A DNA stretch of 64,000 nt from Paenibacillus taichungensis (GTDB lineage Bacteria; Bacillota; Bacilli; Paenibacillales; Paenibacillaceae). Each line of letters opens with the position of its first letter. Position 1 is the first letter of the stretch. Both the position numbers and the translations under genes were made by a program. The notes beneath the pieces are model-generated. The model ran no database searches and was not told the DNA's origin. It was given only the letters and a program-made list of their open reading frames with translations. The stretch spans positions 372,001-436,000 of the forward strand of contig NZ_JABMCC010000112.1 of assembly GCF_013359905.1 (NCBI RefSeq), written 5' to 3'. Below are positions 35,628 through 44,847 of this stretch, piece after piece.

Positions 35628-35653
35628 CCAATATCATCCTTTAAATTACACAA

Positions 35654-35905
35654 TCAATCATGCGCTGAATTCTCTTCCCGGCCAACGCCGATATATGATC
35701 CTACGGTCGAAGCTAGTGCTCCACCTTCCACCAAAAGCGGGTTAAAGACACGGTCTGCCAAAAATCCTGCGAGACTATAGGATACAATAAAACCCAATTG
35801 GGATAAAATGCCGATGATTCCCCACACCCTGCCTTGTTTCTCTTTGGGTATGTTATTGCGAACCAATACATCTGCACTCATGTTGACAAAAGGCAGTGAG
35901 GCCAA
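35654..35905 (-). pseudogene. C-terminal remnant of an MFS transporter
   Basis: The frame reads ADVLVRNNIPKEKQGRVWGI followed by IGILSQLGFIVSYSLAGFLAD and a short tail. This is the late cytoplasmic loop and helices 11-12 region of macrolide-efflux-type MFS proteins (the NIPKEKQGRVWG element is typical). A stop codon lies about 15 codons upstream and the other ten helices are absent. A terminator is retained behind it. Confidence 0.75.
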
Positions 35906-35952
35906 AAACCTTATTTTAGGACAAATTTAGTCTGTTTTGACTTAGTCTCGTC

Positions 35953-36168
35953 TCACCCATACTGCCCGAACGTAAATGCTTCAGCGGCTGAAATGTGATT
36001 AAAACGCCAAAGCACACGGTTGCAGAAAAATACAACGATGGCAAATATGAAGACAGCCGCAAACAAAGTTATGCCGTAGTGCAACCATGTCTTGGGAGCT
36101 GCCCCCATGTATAGCAACATGACCAGAATGACTACAGCTGCGACTAGCCCATCGGTCAACGCATGCAA
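35953..36168 (-). pseudogene. Fragment of a membrane protein
   Basis: About 70-80 codons encode two hydrophobic helices (GLVAAVVILVMLLYMG and YGITLFAAVFIFAIVVFF). The frame extends to a stop codon near 36200 without a ribosome-binding site. It may be the N-terminal side of the same decayed transporter region or a separate broken gene. Not assigned to a family. Confidence 0.4.
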
Positions 36169-36322
36169 TAACTGAATCAGTCTGTGGTCCAGTTCTTACT
36201 AATCCATGAGTCTGAGGTGAATGAATTGAGAACTTATTTATTCCTATGCTAAGATAATGATTCAAACCTTTTTCTAATGAATACTCAATTTATGGGGTAA
36301 GTCCCAAATAAGAAAGGACACT

Positions 36323-37297
36323 ATGAATCCTTCATCCATACCATCCATGTTGCATCAAATCATCCCGCCGCTGGATCTGCGCAGTTGCTTAGTCAGTGTA
36401 CGTGGTGAAATCATTTACGAGCACTACCGCAATCAAGAAGCAGCAACCCATATGGCCAAAATCAATTCCTGCACCAAAAGTGTGCTGTCCGCACTCATAT
36501 GTATTGCGATGGATCACGGATGGCTGCCCGAAGCTCCTACTCCAATCTCCACCTTTTTCCCGCAGTTGGTGTCAGACCCTGACTCCCGCAAACCGGAGAT
36601 TACGTTAGAGCAGTTATTAACGATGACGGCTGGATTCAACTGGGACGAATTCGGAGGACAGAATTCATTTCCTCGTATGACACGTACGGATCACTGGGTG
36701 AACTTTGCGTTGGAGCAACGTTTAAGTCATGTGCCAGGTACATATATGGAATACAATTCGGGGGTATCACAAATATTGTCTGCCATCCTCATGCAAAGTA
36801 CAGGAATGTCCGTAGCCGAGTTCGCGGAACGTTATCTATTTGGCCCTTTGGGAATACAACAGTATGAATGGGAAAGCGACCCACAGGGTGTACATACCGG
36901 AGGGTTCGGCTTAAAGATGTTGCCGGAGGATTTACTGAAATTCGGACAACTGTTTTTGCAACAAGGCATGTGGAACGGGCAGTCGCTGATTTCGAGTGAT
37001 CTTGTTAGCCGCTCTACAAAACCTGCCATTTCGGTTACTCCACCCAATCATGGTAGTTACGCTTGGCATTGGTGGGTGGATGCTTATACCAACGAAACTT
37101 CAGAAGCTAAGGTTGCGGAACAGCCCACTTCCATACTCCACTATTATTACGCCCGTGGATTTGGTGGGCAATTTATATATATCGTCCCGTACCTGGAACT
37201 CGTTGCCGTACTCACCAATGACAAAAGAAAGAAGGAAAAACCTCCGCTGGATGTATTCCCCAAACGGATTGCACCCCAATTGGTGAAATTCTTATAG
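36323..37297 (+). CDS. Serine hydrolase, beta-lactamase/PBP-like family
   Basis: 324 aa. The active-site motif SxxK is SCTKS at about residue 52 (INSCTKSVLSAL). The YxN-type motif is MEYNSG at about residue 138, and the third motif region is YARGFGGQFIYIVP. No signal peptide, so it may be cytoplasmic. The family includes esterases and D-aminopeptidases; the substrate is unknown. AGAAAGGA lies 6 bases before the ATG. Confidence 0.88.
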   Translation: MNPSSIPSMLHQIIPPLDLRSCLVSVRGEIIYEHYRNQEAATHMAKINSCTKSVLSALICIAMDHGWLPEAPTPISTFFPQLVSDPDSRKPEITLEQLLTMTAGFNWDEFGGQNSFPRMTRTDHWVNFALEQRLSHVPGTYMEYNSGVSQILSAILMQSTGMSVAEFAERYLFGPLGIQQYEWESDPQGVHTGGFGLKMLPEDLLKFGQLFLQQGMWNGQSLISSDLVSRSTKPAISVTPPNHGSYAWHWWVDAYTNETSEAKVAEQPTSILHYYYARGFGGQFIYIVPYLELVAVLTNDKRKKEKPPLDVFPKRIAPQLVKFL

Positions 37298-37326
37298 ACC
37301 TTTTCTCTGAGTTGTGGATCAAACCA

Positions 37327-37374
37327 AATAACCCCATAGCTTACCCGGCATTCACCGGTAACTATAGGGTTATT
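37327..37374. terminator. Bidirectional terminator between convergent serine hydrolases
   Basis: AATAACCCCATAG / CTATAGGGTTATT with an inner ACCGG/CCGGT-like stem; serves both convergent genes. Confidence 0.88.
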
Positions 37375-37406
37375 CCATTACTTCGTACATCGATCCTCAG
37401 CCAAGT

Positions 37407-38432
37407 TCATCTCACCAAAGCCTCTTCCACAGCCATGGTTATGGGATAAGGACCCGATTCTTTGTTGGAGAGGACAACAACTTGCAGGTTGTGAGCTGGA
37501 TATACGGAAGACATGAACGACACGCCAGGATCGAAACCCATCACATGATATTTTAATAACGCTTCCCCTCTCCGATTAATCCAGATCCCTTGCCCATAAA
37601 AGGTTTCATCATCCTCATGGACATATGGCGTGATTAACTTTCCCGTCGTTTCTTCGCCCAACAGTTCATTACTGAATAACGCATTCCAGAAACGAATCAT
37701 ATCCGGCGCTGTTATATAAGCTCCACCATCAGCCCCACCCTTAACAGGAATGGAAAAAATGTTACTGGTCCAGGAGCCATCCTCCTGATCCATATATCCG
37801 ATCGCAGTATTACGGGGAAGACGATCTGTCTCGAAGTAGCCCGAATCCGACATGCCGCACTTGTTAAAAATATTTTGCTCTACGTAGTCTGTAAACGACT
37901 GCCCCGTGTGCTCTTCAACAATGAGACCCAATACGATAAATGCCGCATTATTATAATGGAACCGTTCACCCGGGGCTGATTTCATGGGCTGATGCTGAAA
38001 CATTGGCAGAAAATCATTCAACTGCCGCATCGAATAGACGGGTCGTTCCTTCCACAACTCAGCGAAATCCTCCATCACTTCTTCATCAAAATAGTCCGGG
38101 ATGCCTGAAGTATGGGTTAACAGCTGATGAATTGTAACTCCTTGATCCCATAGAGGAAACTTAATGCTCAAGACATCTGCCAATCTGGAATCATACGATA
38201 ATTTTCCTTGTTCAATCAATTGGCAAATACTCACTGCCGTAAAAATCTTGCATCCAGATGCAATGCCAAACCGTGTATGTGGCTGATTCAAACGTTCATC
38301 ACTTCGATTGGCATATGCACGAGTCGTACTTAATAGGGTATGCCCGTTTTGTTTTATCAATACTACGCCCGAAAAATCAACGTTCTCCATCACTTCTGTT
38401 ATTCTGCGTGTCAGATCCGTTATACGCTTCAT
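37407..38432 (-). CDS. Serine hydrolase, class C beta-lactamase-like
   Basis: About 341 aa. SxxK is in ASGCKIFTAVSICQLIEQG, YxN in FHYNNAAFIVLG, and LLTHTSGIPDYF is the conserved segment before the second motif. GVVLIKQNGHTLLS marks the N-terminal strand. ATG at 38432 or 38435 follows AGGTGG. It is only distantly similar to the serine hydrolase at 36323. It may be an esterase or peptidase. No signal peptide is apparent. Confidence 0.88.
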   Translation of the reverse strand: MKRITDLTRRITEVMENVDFSGVVLIKQNGHTLLSTTRAYANRSDERLNQPHTRFGIASGCKIFTAVSICQLIEQGKLSYDSRLADVLSIKFPLWDQGVTIHQLLTHTSGIPDYFDEEVMEDFAELWKERPVYSMRQLNDFLPMFQHQPMKSAPGERFHYNNAAFIVLGLIVEEHTGQSFTDYVEQNIFNKCGMSDSGYFETDRLPRNTAIGYMDQEDGSWTSNIFSIPVKGGADGGAYITAPDMIRFWNALFSNELLGEETTGKLITPYVHEDDETFYGQGIWINRRGEALLKYHVMGFDPGVSFMSSVYPAHNLQVVVLSNKESGPYPITMAVEEALVR

Positions 38433-38516
38433 CATCGTCCACCTAACTTTTTTCAATTCGATTTCCATGCTCAGATGCTGCTCAATCACGTTTTTGTTTC
38501 AATGCTAAGGAGTCCA

Positions 38517-39248
38517 TTACCGCAAGCCTTGCAGATCAGCCGCTGAACTTCCAACCTCCGTCTTCCTATCACGGGAAGATCTCGTATTTATTAAATAGTA
38601 TAACGTCGCGTAGATCGTAAGAATAAACGTGCCAAAGAACATACAGAAAGCCAGCGATGGACGACTTACACTTTCATGCATAAGTTCAACCAACGTCTCA
38701 CGATTGGTTAACGCATCCCAGCTGTTCAAGCGATATACACGTCCAAGCAGAACACCGTAACTCCCCAGTGCACAACCCCCTAGCACAAAGATCCATGAAA
38801 CCCATCGTCCCATTTTGTGATGGATCACTTCCTGAAGCTGATACATCGAAAGGAATCCTAGCAATAAACCCGTCCAAACGAACATCAAGACAACAATTAA
38901 GTCATACCAGTACTTGTAATCCAATCCATTGGCTCCGCCATAATAGCGGGAACTGCGTGCCGTCAGGTGAACAAGATCCGTTACAATGTAGGAAGAGTTC
39001 GGGAAGAACAATAACCAGAGCAGTCCGCTTGCAACGGCAAACCATGCTGCCCCTTTCCATTTAACATGGCTAAAACCATAAGCCATATAGGAGAATACAA
39101 AAGGAATCCAGCCCAGGAACAGGTTCCAGATAAGGAAGCGAAAATAGCGCTGATCCAGCCAATCCGCAGCCGCGTAATACAAACCCAGGGTCACCACTGT
39201 GACCACACTTAGAAAAATAAATACTTTAATATAATTCAGTTTTCTCAA
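38517..39248 (-). CDS. DUF1361 membrane protein
   Basis: 243 aa with seven hydrophobic helices. The DUF1361 signature LWLLFFPNSSYIVTDLVHL is at about residues 78-96, with NLFLGWIPFVFSYMAY before it and YKYWYDLIVVLMFVWTGLLLG after. Function of the family is unknown. TTG start at 39248 with GAGGT 8 bases upstream. It follows the gene at 39281 by 32 bases. Confidence 0.87.
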   Translation of the reverse strand: MRKLNYIKVFIFLSVVTVVTLGLYYAAADWLDQRYFRFLIWNLFLGWIPFVFSYMAYGFSHVKWKGAAWFAVASGLLWLLFFPNSSYIVTDLVHLTARSSRYYGGANGLDYKYWYDLIVVLMFVWTGLLLGFLSMYQLQEVIHHKMGRWVSWIFVLGGCALGSYGVLLGRVYRLNSWDALTNRETLVELMHESVSRPSLAFCMFFGTFILTIYATLYYLINTRSSRDRKTEVGSSAADLQGLR

Positions 39249-39280
39249 TGATATTTACCTCACTTGATCCTGAAATACAT

Positions 39281-39814
39281 TCAGTTCCGAAAATATCGGA
39301 TGATCTCTTCCTTGTTCTTTTCCACACGCAGATTTAGTCCGCGTTTATCCTTTAACCCATATTGCTGTAGTTCATGTCCCGGATCAAGCACCAACGGTTT
39401 CATTACTACATCTTCCAACAAGTTCATTGTCAGTTGATAGGTTTCACGCAGTTTATCCACCGGAATAATCGATTCATATCGCTTGATCAACTCAATCAGC
39501 CGTTCCGCATACACTAGACGCACCATACTGTCCGCACTCATCAGCTGTCTTGATGCGAATGCTGTGACTGCAGTAATAATCAGCGGATTTGCATGATATT
39601 TGGCAATTGACGTAAGCTCATCAACTGCGTCCCAGTTCATGATAGATAATCCAGCGGTTAACTGACCTATTCTTTCATCCATCCATGTCTGCTCCAGCTC
39701 TTGCGGCACATCCCATTGCTTATAGTCTGTATAAACACCACCACGATGCATCTGAATAGCGCTCCCATAATGTTTAACGAATATCCCTTTGGGAACGCTC
39801 CAATCGGTTTCCAT
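39281..39814 (-). CDS. Hypothetical protein, 177 aa
   Basis: A soluble, helix-rich protein starting METDWSVPKGIFVKHYG and containing WDVPQELEQTWMDERIG and LVLDPGHELQQYGLKDKRG. ATG at 39814 is preferred because GGTGG lies 7 bases upstream and because the longer frame to 39889 would leave only 41 bases to the divergent spore-coat gene. No family recognised. Confidence 0.65.
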   Translation of the reverse strand: METDWSVPKGIFVKHYGSAIQMHRGGVYTDYKQWDVPQELEQTWMDERIGQLTAGLSIMNWDAVDELTSIAKYHANPLIITAVTAFASRQLMSADSMVRLVYAERLIELIKRYESIIPVDKLRETYQLTMNLLEDVVMKPLVLDPGHELQQYGLKDKRGLNLRVEKNKEEIIRYFRN

Positions 39815-39930
39815 CCAACAACCACCATACCTGTCTCTATTTTCGCTTATAACCGGCACACAATACATAAATTTACTGTTGAAGACCATACTAGGATCAT
39901 ACCATTTCCCAAAGGAGAATCAAATTCACA

Positions 39931-40590
39931 ATGAATCCAAATTCAATGCAGCCTTCAAACCGAATGCAACCTGCTAACAACGCAAATTCAGACTTCACAT
40001 CCCACTTGAACCATGGCGGGCATGAAATGTTTGATATGCATGAAATTCTGTCAGGAGCCATCAACGTATTGGATCAATACATGATGTTTAGAACATTTGT
40101 ACAAGACACTGAACTTCTCGGCATCCTTGATCGTCAATACAATTTCATGTTATCCCAATACAATCTGACTGCAGAATGTCTCTCCACTGGACACAAACCT
40201 CATCAGGAGACAGCAACTTACATGATCCCAAATATCGTTCCGCCTGTATATGGCCTCAAGCCGTCCGCGCCGAAAAAGCCGAATCAATCCCTCACCGATG
40301 TCAAAGATGCTGGAATCAGCGGTCATATGCTGGGTTTGATCAAATCACACGCTTCTCTACTGGCCATGTCTGCGCCTGAAATTACAAACGGAGCAGTGCG
40401 GAGAGTCATCGCTTCCCAAGTGCAACACTTTATTGAGATGGCCTACGAAATTTTCATGTATCAAAATCAACACGCCTATTACCAAGTTCCGCAACTGAAT
40501 GCAAATGATACCAAGCAGATGCTTCAGGCCTACGTCCCTGCAAATGGAGCCCCTCAGATGCCACAGAACAATAAACCACCTCTGCATTAA
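39931..40590 (+). CDS. Spore coat protein, CotF family
   Basis: 219 aa. The N-terminus is Asn/Gln/Met-rich. The central part (FDMHEILSGAINVLDQYMMFRTFVQD ... LLGILDRQYNFMLSQYN) is the CotF-like helical domain, and a second helical region holds HASLLAMSAPEITNGAVRRV. The tail is Pro/Asn-rich (PQMPQNNKPPLH). Such proteins are spore-coat or spore-surface components made late in sporulation. The AAAGGAG element is 13 bases from the ATG, a long spacing. Confidence 0.85.
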   Translation: MNPNSMQPSNRMQPANNANSDFTSHLNHGGHEMFDMHEILSGAINVLDQYMMFRTFVQDTELLGILDRQYNFMLSQYNLTAECLSTGHKPHQETATYMIPNIVPPVYGLKPSAPKKPNQSLTDVKDAGISGHMLGLIKSHASLLAMSAPEITNGAVRRVIASQVQHFIEMAYEIFMYQNQHAYYQVPQLNANDTKQMLQAYVPANGAPQMPQNNKPPLH

Positions 40591-40611
40591 TCTAAAATAA
40601 GCTTAATCAAC

Positions 40612-40659
40612 AAAGAACAGAATCTTCAACCCACTCAAGGTTGAAAGATGCTGTTCTTT
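40612..40659 (+). terminator. Terminator after the CotF-like gene
   Basis: AAAGAACAGAATCTTCAACC / GGTTGAAAGATGCTGTTCTTT hairpin followed by GTTATTT. Confidence 0.9.
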
Positions 40660-40806
40660 GTTATTTCCAGAATCATCTCATGTTTGCAGCATATCTTGAA
40701 TAACACATTTTATTTTCAAGGAATTCTACCTTGATTCGATTACCAAAAACTGGTTTAATCAGAATGTGGTCACAACTACTCATTATGTAACATGGGAGGT
40801 TTTTGA

Positions 40807-41763
40807 ATGCGATTGAATCCAACGATTAAAATTGGTTTTCTAGCCATTACATTAAGCTTTACAACCATCTGTGCAACTCTTATAACATCCCAAACTACAT
40901 TGGCTGCACCTGTCCCAGCTTCCAAAGCGGTATATCATCAATTTCAAATGTATTCAAAAAATGCAGTGAAATCCACGCCCAGCCTGGTTCAAGCACGTAA
41001 ATATCTATTGAATCATATCGATGAAGTCGGCCCCTGGCAGGCCACCCTGATGACCCTTCAACTGGAGAATTTGCAAAAGATCAGACTGGCTGACTTGGAT
41101 CAAAAAATGTATACGGAACCGTTTCAAAGCGTTCTCTATGAAGCCCATACCAACATAGGTTATGAACAAAAGCTTACATATAGCAGTCTGCTCAAAGTGA
41201 TTAAAGAACCGGCGGTTCGCAAGCTCTTGCAGGAAGCCTCCGATCTGGGATTCAAACTGGAAACCAGTGAAGGTCTATACTATCCTATCATCAATTATGA
41301 GATGTACAAAAAGTTTCAGCCCTACGTGAAACCTGACATTGTTGCTTACATTGATATTATGGCTGCGGAATCCAACCAGCCCACAACTTCCGATGCAGCC
41401 TTTATCATAACCTGGGATGAACTCATCCGGCGTACTCTAGAGAAGGAAGCTTTTCTGAATAACTTTCCAAGCTCTAATCGTGCGTCAGCAGTCAAGAATT
41501 CATTGTACGTTGGTTACCTGTTTTATGGAAGTGATAACTCTCCTGCCTATGACTGGTACACGGAAGAAGAAATTCGTACTATCGATCCAGAAGTGAAAAA
41601 AGCATATGAAAAGGCTGTGGCAAATAGGGAGCGCAATACGAAGAGTGTACTTCTGGATACAGTGGAGAGGATATTGCATCTTCTCGATGAGAGTAACGAC
41701 GAACTCACCCCAGAAATCAAAGAAATCACTGACCATGTTGAAAACCTATTTGCCAATGATTAA
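40807..41763 (+). CDS. Secreted protein of unknown function, 318 aa
   Basis: A clear signal peptide (IGFLAITLSFTTICATLITS ... TLAAPVPA) with a likely cleavage after LAA at about residue 34. The mature part is helical and acidic, with no recognised catalytic motif; TWDELIRRTLEKEAFLNNF and ENLFAND are parts of it. GGGAGG lies 7 bases before the ATG. A terminator follows. It is probably exported to the cell surface or medium. Confidence 0.75.
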   Translation: MRLNPTIKIGFLAITLSFTTICATLITSQTTLAAPVPASKAVYHQFQMYSKNAVKSTPSLVQARKYLLNHIDEVGPWQATLMTLQLENLQKIRLADLDQKMYTEPFQSVLYEAHTNIGYEQKLTYSSLLKVIKEPAVRKLLQEASDLGFKLETSEGLYYPIINYEMYKKFQPYVKPDIVAYIDIMAAESNQPTTSDAAFIITWDELIRRTLEKEAFLNNFPSSNRASAVKNSLYVGYLFYGSDNSPAYDWYTEEEIRTIDPEVKKAYEKAVANRERNTKSVLLDTVERILHLLDESNDELTPEIKEITDHVENLFAND

Positions 41764-41833
41764 TAAATATTAACCGGTCCAAAGTGGATGGTTGTTAGTT
41801 TACAATAAAATTAGCTACAGTCTTAAAGCTAAA

Positions 41834-41868
41834 AAAGCGGCACTCCTCTTTACAGGGTGTGCCGCTTT
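41834..41868. terminator. Bidirectional terminator before the sigma factor gene
   Basis: AAAGCGGCAC / GTGTGCCGCTTT inverted repeat with A-run on the left, serving the secreted protein gene and the convergent sigma operon. Confidence 0.88.
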
Positions 41869-41908
41869 AACATGCCTTGAGCCCTTCTTATATCATTTCA
41901 GAAAAGTA

Positions 41909-42835
41909 TTATCTCGATACCGATGTAAGTTTGTCTGGATTCACAACGAGATAGAACCCCTCTATTCTTTCTCCAAGAGAGTCCAGTTCCAAACACAGAA
42001 CTTCGGACAACTGTCCGTTTTCCAGTAACGCAAGGTGCTGCTCTCCGTTGATATATGTGGGCACCCACTCTCGTTCTCGCAATCGGGTAAGTACCCGGCG
42101 AGAGGTCAACAAAGCGAGTACACCTTTATGAACTCTCATCGTTCTCATGACCGTATGCACACGTCCACCGCCATCTGCCGTAAAAACGGGTTGTTCGGCA
42201 AGCAGCTCAAGCATCTCGGAGACATCATAATTTAGAAAAGCAGTTGTAAAACGAGCCAGCAATTGCTTTTTTGCAGCATAATTTGCAGAACTCTGTTCCA
42301 TCGGCGGAAGTCTATCGGGAAGCTTGCGTCTGGCCCGACTAAAGATCTGACGGCAGTTGCTCTCTGATTTGCCCAACCAATCCGCTATTTCCGTATATTC
42401 ATACTGGAAAGCCTCACGAAGTACAAAAACGGCACGCTCTATCGGGGAAAGCTGCTCCAGCATAACCAGATAAGCATAGGAGATCATCTCCTTCTGCTGC
42501 ACGGTTTCTTCCGGAATGTTTCCCATTTCACCGTAGCTCATCGGCTCGGGAAGCCATTCTCCAACATAACTTTCCCTTTGATTACGGGCAGAGTTTAGCA
42601 GATTCAGACTCCGGTTTACGATTAGTTTAGCAATATAGGACTTGGCATTACGGATATCATCAAGAGACTTGCTCTGAAGCTCTGCAAAACAATCCTGCAC
42701 AATATCTTCAGCCTCCACAACACTGCCAAGCATGCGGTAAGCAATGGAAAAGGCATAGGCTTTATAACGAATATACAATTCACCAACTTCCAGAGAAGAC
42801 ACTTCTGGCTCATTGGTGAGGGGATTGAATTTCAT
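41909..42835 (-). CDS. ECF41-type RNA polymerase sigma factor with SnoaL-like C-terminal domain
   Basis: 308 aa. Sigma region 2 is AFSIAYRMLGSVVEAEDIVQD and region 4 includes LSPIERAVFVLREAFQYEYTEIADWLG. The group 41 signature motifs WLPEP (linker), DGGGR and NPDKL in the C-terminal SnoaL-like extension are all present. In ECF41 this extension regulates activity in place of an anti-sigma factor. The upstream gene is a carboxymuconolactone decarboxylase homologue, the usual partner of ECF41, and the operon carries a matching promoter. The signal is unknown. Confidence 0.93.
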   Translation of the reverse strand: MKFNPLTNEPEVSSLEVGELYIRYKAYAFSIAYRMLGSVVEAEDIVQDCFAELQSKSLDDIRNAKSYIAKLIVNRSLNLLNSARNQRESYVGEWLPEPMSYGEMGNIPEETVQQKEMISYAYLVMLEQLSPIERAVFVLREAFQYEYTEIADWLGKSESNCRQIFSRARRKLPDRLPPMEQSSANYAAKKQLLARFTTAFLNYDVSEMLELLAEQPVFTADGGGRVHTVMRTMRVHKGVLALLTSRRVLTRLREREWVPTYINGEQHLALLENGQLSEVLCLELDSLGERIEGFYLVVNPDKLTSVSR

Positions 42836-42872
42836 GAGAATGGCCTCCTCTGGCAGATGGTCGAATGTTTAC

Positions 42873-43319
42873 TTAATTAAAGCAGCCTGGATACATCCCT
42901 GTTGTAATGGCAATCCGGTTCCAGCTATTAATCGTGTTGATCGCCATGATCAGATCCACAAGTTCAGCCTCACTGAAATGTTCTCTAACTTTTTCATACA
43001 ATTCAAGTGGTACCCCTTGTTCGGAAATAAGTGTTACGGCCTCAGCCAGCTCCAGCATAACACGTTCTTTTTCCGTAAACAAAGGCACCTCGCGCCACAC
43101 GCTCAGCAGCAAAATGTGATCGGCATAATCTCCAAGCTTCAACAGATCTTTGGCATGCATATCAAGACAAAACGCACAACCATTGATTTGGGATACACGG
43201 ATTTTCAGCAGCTCATATAACGGTTTGTCTTCAAACTGACCTGAAATGTGCTGCTCCAATGCCATCATTGCTTTGAAAGCACCCTGGTTAGCCACTCTAT
43301 AATTCACTCTTAAACTCAT
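42873..43319 (-). CDS. Carboxymuconolactone decarboxylase/AhpD-like protein
   Basis: 148 aa with the AhpD-type CxxC in ISQINGCAFCLDMHAKDL (Cys, Cys and His). ATG at 43319 with GGAGG 9 bases upstream; the longer frame is not supported. It lies 37 bases before the ECF41 sigma gene in the same operon, and is the likely target and partner of that sigma factor. It may be a peroxidase or oxidoreductase; substrate unknown. Confidence 0.88.
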   Translation of the reverse strand: MSLRVNYRVANQGAFKAMMALEQHISGQFEDKPLYELLKIRVSQINGCAFCLDMHAKDLLKLGDYADHILLLSVWREVPLFTEKERVMLELAEAVTLISEQGVPLELYEKVREHFSEAELVDLIMAINTINSWNRIAITTGMYPGCFN

Positions 43320-43354
43320 TGCATTCGCCTCCGTATTTTGGTCTACAACCTTAA

Positions 43355-43381
43355 GACAAATCAATGCTCACATCTGTGACA
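43355..43381 (-). promoter_or_regulatory. ECF41-type autoregulated promoter
   Basis: On the minus strand TGTCACA (43375-43381) is followed after 16 bases by TGTC (43355-43358). The published ECF41 promoter pattern is TGTCACA, 16 bases, then CGTC, so this differs by one base. It lies about 36 bases upstream of the decarboxylase gene. Confidence 0.8.
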
Positions 43382-43678
43382 CTTTTCTATAAAAAAATTT
43401 TCAACATATTAGGGCACAGAATATAGCTCGATCAATAATTAAGATAATTAATTTGCGTGGAGCTTGCCCGATATAAATATAGTTCACGTAAAGCGTTATG
43501 TATAAACAGAATTTTCCGTATTTATGTTAGCTGTTTGATGTATTGTTTGTGATTTTGAACAAATAATCCTTATACATATTGATACACGAAACAAAAGAGT
43601 AGTAACATACGGCTACAAAGTAAACTTTCCTGACATAAACAAATGAACGATTCATTATCCTAGCAAGGAGTGACTTCC
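43382..43678. other. AT-rich intergenic region upstream of the Rieske oxygenase
   Basis: I see no gene. A possible plus-strand promoter for the oxygenase is TTGTGA followed after 17 bases by TTATAC near 43548-43576. Several short AT-rich palindromes (such as TTAATTAA-like runs) are present but not distinctive. Confidence 0.4.
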
Positions 43679-44725
43679 ATGATAACTTCCAATTCCAATC
43701 CTCAACTTACATTCGAACTGCCTCGCGGTTGTACGTTCTCCGCTGAAGACTGGCATGTATTATCTCAATATTGGTATCCGATTGCTCAGGCAAGCGAAGT
43801 GACAGATAAACCACTTGCCGCTCAATTGCTTGATGTCCGTTTGGTCCTGTATCGCAGCAACGATAAAGTTGTAGTTGCTAAGGATCTTTGTTTTCACCGT
43901 GGCGCTCCGCTCAGTAAAGGCTGGGTAGAAAATGGGGAAATCGTCTGTCCATATCATGGTTTCCGTTATAACTGTGAGGGTAAATGTACCGCCGTACCTG
44001 CACACCCCAGCTCCAAAATCTCCCCCAAACTGAAACTTATCGTATATCCTGCGGTTGAACGTTATGGCCTGATCTGGACTTCACTTGCGGGTACCGACGA
44101 GCAGATTCCTGCATTCCCGGGATGGGATGATCCAGATTATATTAATATCCTGCCCCCGAACTTTGATATCGCAGGTTCTGCTGGGCGTCAAATGGAAGGG
44201 TTTCTGGATGTATCCCATTTTGCCTACGTGCATACCGAGACGTTCGGGGACCGAAACAACACGGAAGTGCCCCAATACAAAGTAAAACGCGAAGGCAAAG
44301 AACTGCTTGCAGAATACTGGAGTTCTGTTAGCAACTATGGCAAAGGTCAAGATAATGTAGCACCCGAAGGTTTTCAGTGGCTGCGTGAATTCCGCGTATT
44401 TCCACCATTCGCCGCATCACTGACGGTTCACTTCCCGGAGAACGATAAGCTGAACATTCTGAACTGTGCCTCTCCCATCTCAGCACGTTTTACGCGGTTG
44501 TTCTGTCCGATTACCCGTAACTTTGACAAGGATGCTCCGATTGAAGATACCATTAAGTTTAACTTGCAAGTATTTGAGGAAGATCGGGAAATGGTGGAAT
44601 CACAAAAGCCAGAGGATTTGCCACTGGATCTGCATGCAGAAGCGCATATTCCCGCAGACCGTACCTCTATCGCTTATCGTCAGTTATTGACAGAGCTTGG
44701 TTTGGGACGGAATTACACATCATAA
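43679..44725 (+). CDS. Rieske non-heme iron oxygenase (PaO-like)
   Basis: 348 aa. The Rieske cluster motifs are CFHRGAP and CPYHGFRY (CxH-17-CxxH). The mononuclear iron site is in DVSHFAYVHTE, with the D..H....H pattern and an Asp later. The domain order (Rieske then catalytic) is that of pheophorbide a oxygenase-like alpha subunits. Without a ferredoxin or reductase gene nearby, electron donor and substrate are unknown. ATG at 43679 is chosen because AAGGAG lies 8 bases upstream. Confidence 0.9.
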   Translation: MITSNSNPQLTFELPRGCTFSAEDWHVLSQYWYPIAQASEVTDKPLAAQLLDVRLVLYRSNDKVVVAKDLCFHRGAPLSKGWVENGEIVCPYHGFRYNCEGKCTAVPAHPSSKISPKLKLIVYPAVERYGLIWTSLAGTDEQIPAFPGWDDPDYINILPPNFDIAGSAGRQMEGFLDVSHFAYVHTETFGDRNNTEVPQYKVKREGKELLAEYWSSVSNYGKGQDNVAPEGFQWLREFRVFPPFAASLTVHFPENDKLNILNCASPISARFTRLFCPITRNFDKDAPIEDTIKFNLQVFEEDREMVESQKPEDLPLDLHAEAHIPADRTSIAYRQLLTELGLGRNYTS

Positions 44726-44745
44726 AATAAATACAAATGAATACA

Positions 44746-44775
44746 AAAAGAAGCGTTCCTACGAACGCTTCTTTT
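44746..44775 (+). terminator. Terminator after the Rieske oxygenase gene
   Basis: AAAAGAAGCGTTC / GAACGCTTCTTTT hairpin with CTAC loop. Confidence 0.92.
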
Positions 44776-44847
44776 GTATAGTTGCTACACTTTCACTCGT
44801 GACAATGTACTGGGTTTTACCCCATATAAATGCCTTATATCGGACAC

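Noticed and set aside
35428..35637. A 69-codon minus-strand frame over the ankyrin gene start
   Set aside because: Different frame from the 26-codon peptide, no ribosome-binding site and unlikely composition.
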